64,000 nucleotides of DNA. It comes from Castor canadensis. Taxonomy: Eukaryota > Chordata > Mammalia > Rodentia > Castoridae. Positions within the stretch are counted from its first letter, which is position 1; each line of letters opens with the position of its first letter. A program made the translations under genes and the position numbers. The notes below the pieces were generated by a model that ran no database searches, was not told where the DNA came from, and saw nothing but the letters and a program-made list of their open reading frames with translations. The DNA lies in assembly GCF_047511655.1 (NCBI RefSeq), contig NC_133402.1, positions 67,770,951 to 67,834,950 on the forward strand. The letters are read 5' to 3'. This document shows positions 60,901 to 64,000 of the stretch, in pieces.

Positions 60901-61204
60901 GAGTGGTTGTACAAGTTGATCTCTGCCAAACGGCATCTGACAAGAAGGTGAGCAGGGGCTAGGATCCAGCAGAACGTTCTGCTAACTGAGTGCTATCCTA
61001 TTAGAAAAACGGCCTTTTGTAATTCATACAAAGTCATAATGTAACCTGCAGACAATTCTTTTTCCCATCCCCTCAAATGCTGAACTGCTAACTCAGAAAC
61101 ATTTAAGATACATATGTCCAGCCAAACCACCCGCTGAGCTTTCTCTCTTTTCCCCTTCCTCTACCCTTTCCATTCCACAGAATAATTTTACCAATAGACA
61201 ACTA

Positions 61205-61420
61205 AAGGTGGTGTTTGGATCGGGCTTACCTGAATTTTATTACAGCTTAATTGTTTACTTAGTAGGATCTTAGACAAATCACTTGACTACACTGAGCCTG
61301 AATTCAATTTTCAGCAAAATGGATAGGAAATAAAGTTTTTCAAAAGATCAAGTGAAATAAAGGTAGTACAGTCCTTGGTACAGGGCTTAGTCTATAACCT
61401 GTACCTAATAAATGCTTGCA
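61205..61420 (+). mobile_element. MIR SINE
   Basis: The core gacaaatcacttgactacac, tgagcctgaattcaattttc and agcaaaatggataggaaata, and the tail gtacagtccttggtacaggg followed by ctaataaatgctt, follow the MIR order over almost the whole element. Confidence 0.75.
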
Positions 61421-61442
61421 GGTGCCTAGCAAACAAAAACAA

Positions 61443-61555
61443 ATGAAGGAAGGGAGGGAGGAAAGAAAAAAGAAAAGAAGGAATGGAGAGAGGGAGAGAG
61501 GGAGGGAGGGAGGAAGGGAGGAAGGAAGAAAGAGGTGGAAGGAAAGAAAGAAGGA
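61443..61555. repeat. Purine-rich (GGAA/GGGA) tract
   Basis: About 110 bp contain almost only G and A on the plus strand. The minus-strand Leu/Pro/Ser frame over it is an artefact. Confidence 0.9.
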
Positions 61556-62148
61556 TATATAATGCAAAATTTGGTCTTTGATACCTACAGCCTTCCTTTG
61601 CCTATCTGAAGTGACCTATGATCTACATATATGGGAGATAGCACTGTAGGAGAGAATTCTAAGAAAACAATCTGGGAGAGATTTTTGAATAAATGTCTTT
61701 TATTTCTGAAATTTCTTCCATTAATTTTACATAACCAAACCATGGTTTTATTACTGCAGAATGAGAAGTAATCAATATCCTGGAAAACTGTCCACTATTC
61801 ATCTCTGAAACTTCATAAGTAAACTCAAAAGAGCTTATGCATTTTATGACTAAATTAAGCAAAATTACGAGTATCATTGGTATCTTGATTTTACTAATAA
61901 CTCATTTACAATCATAGCCTAAGCCTAGTTCTAAGAAAACACTATTTATCCAGTTTACAGGCACATAGCACATGGGGAGAATAAAATGATGTGAATTAGT
62001 AACAAGCAAAATATATCAAAAAGCAAGAATAAGCCAAGCAAATGCAATAGAAACTTCATACTTCATTAATGGTCATATTAACATTACTTATTATCATAGT
62101 TTTACATTTCTCATTAGTTGGTGAGAAGTATTTACCAGGTATATGTGA
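61556..62148. other. AT-rich unique DNA
   Basis: Nothing is recognised. Confidence 0.4.
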
Positions 62149-62160
62149 TTAAGTTCCTGA

Positions 62161-62876
62161 TTTTTTTCTCTCTTTTTTTCTTTTTTTTTTAATGGTTGTG
62201 TTTGGGGTACATTGTTGCATTTACAAAAGTTCGTACAATATATCAAATATATCATATTTGAATTCACCCCCTTCATCACTCTCCTTTATCCCCCTCCCAT
62301 TCCTGGAACAGTTTCAGCAGGTCTCATTTTTTCATTTACATACATGTGAACACAGTATTTGCACCATGTTCACCATCATACAGCCTTTCCCCACCTCCTC
62401 CCCCCTCCCACTGGTACCAGAAAGACCTGTTCCTGCTTCCTGTTCTCTGATAAAAGTAAAAGGACAAAAAAAGACATTTTTGTTTGTTTAACATAGCTAT
62501 ACAGGGAGTTTTCTTGTGACATTTCCATGTATACATGTATTATAAACTGAATTGGTTCATCCCCTCTATTTTTCTTCTTTCTACCTTAGTCCTCTTATTA
62601 TGGTGATTTCAATAGGTTTAAAAATTCCATATTCATTCTTGCATAGAAAGTACATCAACCATATTCACCTTCTTAACCTCTTTCTTTTACCCTCCCTCTC
62701 CTGTTAGTGACTGTCCCTTAGCATTATCTGTTTTTCATAATATTGCTGTATTTGTGTAAGGTCTATGTTCCACATATGAGAGAGAACATGTGGCTTTTGG
62801 CCTTCTGAACCTGGCTAGCTTCACTAATATGATGTTCTCCAGTTCCATCCATTTATCTGCAAGTGACAAAATTTCA
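62161..62876 (-). mobile_element. L1 3' end (older lineage), antisense, with target-site duplication
   Basis: It runs from a poly-T stretch (62161-62190) through tgtttggggtacattgttgc, cactggtaccagaaagacct, atagctatacagggagtttt and aaagtacatcaaccatattc to gatgttctccagttccatcc, which is the ORF2 C-terminus in reverse. The flanks ttaagttcctga (62149-62160) and ttaagttcccga (62877-62888) are a 12-bp duplication with one mismatch. Confidence 0.9.
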
Positions 62877-62888
62877 TTAAGTTCCCGA

Positions 62889-63067
62889 ATTGAAGCACAG
62901 AAAATGCAAGGTGATAGCATGACCGAGTAAAACCCATGAAAACAATCAGACTAAATGATCTTTAAGAACCCTAAAGTATTACAATCATAATCAAATCTCT
63001 CTTTTTAAAAAAAATAATTTGACAAATCAGTCTAGTCAAAGCAGTTTATGAGCAAAGTTATAATCTC
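62889..63067. other. Unique AT-rich DNA
   Basis: Nothing is recognised. Confidence 0.4.
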
Positions 63068-63180
63068 ACAAATACTTGCTGAGTGTACACTACCTTCCCG
63101 GTACAGTTATAAGTGCCAGGGACACATGGGTGAACAAACAGGGAAAACCCTGTTCCAGGGGAGCTTGTTTTCTAGTGAGA
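63068..63180 (-). mobile_element. L2 3' end, antisense
   Basis: The order caaatacttgctgagtgtac, gtgccagggacacatgggtg, aacaaacagggaaaaccctg and gagcttgttttctagtgaga matches the antisense of the LINE-2 3' tail. A second scrap lies at about 63458-63490 (aattatttattgaactcata). Confidence 0.75.
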
Positions 63181-63917
63181 AAATGGCTGGCCTATGCTTA
63201 GCTAACTACATCATGAAAACCCACCACAAAACTCATTTGAAAACATTTATTCAAAGGGGGAGAAAGTATTTCTTTCACAAACAAGAATAAACTGAAGCTT
63301 CCTGGGGACTTACAGAAAAATTAGAGAATTTATGTACTAATTTTATTCTATAGCCAAAAAAAAAGGGACAATCTAGAAAGATTTTCCAACTCCTCAGCAG
63401 AACCAAGCTATGTTTCATTTCCTATGTGACTCCATCCATCTACCTATGACCTTCAAACAAAAATTATTTATTGAACTCATACCATATCCAAGCAAGCAAA
63501 AAAGCCTTATGTCTGCATGTGGAAGACAAAAATTACTGAACAATTAAGGAGCAATATAAAACATTCCACAAAAATACCATAAAGATCCTGGCCAATCTTA
63601 GGTGATCAGAGAAAATCAGCAAGGGAGTTCTACACTGAGTCTTAAGTTTGCTGAGGACGTGTGAACATGTGGTCAGTTTGCTAATTTTAGACGAGGTATG
63701 CTTTACAATGCTTCCCTGGGAGTAGAAAGAGTGAGGAGGTTTACAGAAGGCTCTGTTATGGAGATATTCTGTGCCTTGCAGGGAATGTTAAAAGTTACTC
63801 CAAAATCTCCCAGGAAATGCTGAAGTAGAGAAGTTCCATTTGGGAAAATACAAGGTATGGATGGACTCACATCCATTCCCAGGATGAAACAGGAGGTAAA
63901 GAGTAGTTTTGGAGATG
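63181..63917. other. Unique non-coding DNA
   Basis: A small antisense L2-like scrap lies near 63458-63490. Nothing else is recognised. Confidence 0.35.
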
Positions 63918-64000
63918 TGTTAGTTTCCCAGAGCTGACCACAAATTACCACAAGCTAGGAGGCTTTAAAGAATAGAAATCTGTTCTCATACCTTTCTAGA
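63918..64000 (+). mobile_element. Start of an ancient interspersed repeat, cut by the window end
   Basis: The words tgttagtttcccagagctga, ccacaaattaccacaagcta and ggaggctttaaagaatagaa resemble the opening of a common old eutherian repeat (usual text gttagtttcctagggctgcc). The family is not named, and it continues beyond the window. Confidence 0.55.

Noticed and set aside
61340..61567. A minus frame rich in Leu, Pro and Ser
   Set aside because: It is a purine-rich simple repeat read on the other strand.

Overview
This window looks like nuclear DNA from a placental mammal, almost certainly a rodent. The main evidence is the repeats. SINEs with a 7SL/B1-type left half and a tRNA(Ala)/ID-type right half occur throughout. 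There are several 3' ends of rodent-type LINE-1 elements, and ancient eutherian repeats (MIR, L2, old L1, Tigger-like DNA transposons) lie in between. The L1 3' UTRs and the B1-ID dimers resemble those of beaver (Castor) and its relatives. That species assignment is from memory of those repeats and was not searched. The DNA is AT-rich and CpG-poor, with no CpG island.

I found no host protein-coding gene, exon or functional RNA gene. Every open frame is short, and the long ones are either antisense shadows of repeats, microsatellites or unstructured. The only coding-derived sequence I can support is retrotransposon: the broken ORF1 and ORF2 of one nearly complete L1 on the minus strand (about 47.4-53.2 kb), plus ORF2 tails of older L1 copies. 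The window is best described as intergenic or deep intronic.

Layout. 0-11 kb: unique DNA with a few SINEs, two antisense L1 3' ends, a weak ERV-L-like fragment near 3.5-4.0 kb, a MIR, and a possible conserved non-coding block near 8.0-8.7 kb. 11.8-25 kb: old L1 fragments in plus orientation, broken up by SINEs, microsatellites and another ancient repeat. At 17.2-17.9 kb a pair of B1 units plus an ID unit is interrupted by a 5'-inverted L1. 25-31 kb: mostly unique. At 30.7-31.5 kb a Tigger-like element is split by a young L1 3' end with an 18-bp target-site duplication. 31.5-47 kb: mostly unique, with several possible conserved non-coding blocks, two palindromic CRE sites, a Tigger-like element split by a SINE, and antisense L1 3' ends. 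47.4-53.2 kb: the near-complete L1. 53-64 kb: one B1, a second young L1 3' end, two antisense SINEs, a purine-rich tract, MIR/L2, and an antisense L1 3' end with its target-site duplication.

No genes work together here. What the window mainly records is the order of transposon insertions, which can be read from nested elements and matching target-site duplications. Nothing in it looks like an undescribed coding system. The items most worth checking are the nested and inverted L1 insertions, the two L1 3' UTR lineages (one strongly G-rich), the two perfect TGACGTCA palindromes 2.4 kb apart, two perfect hairpins, and the non-repeat blocks that may be conserved enhancers.
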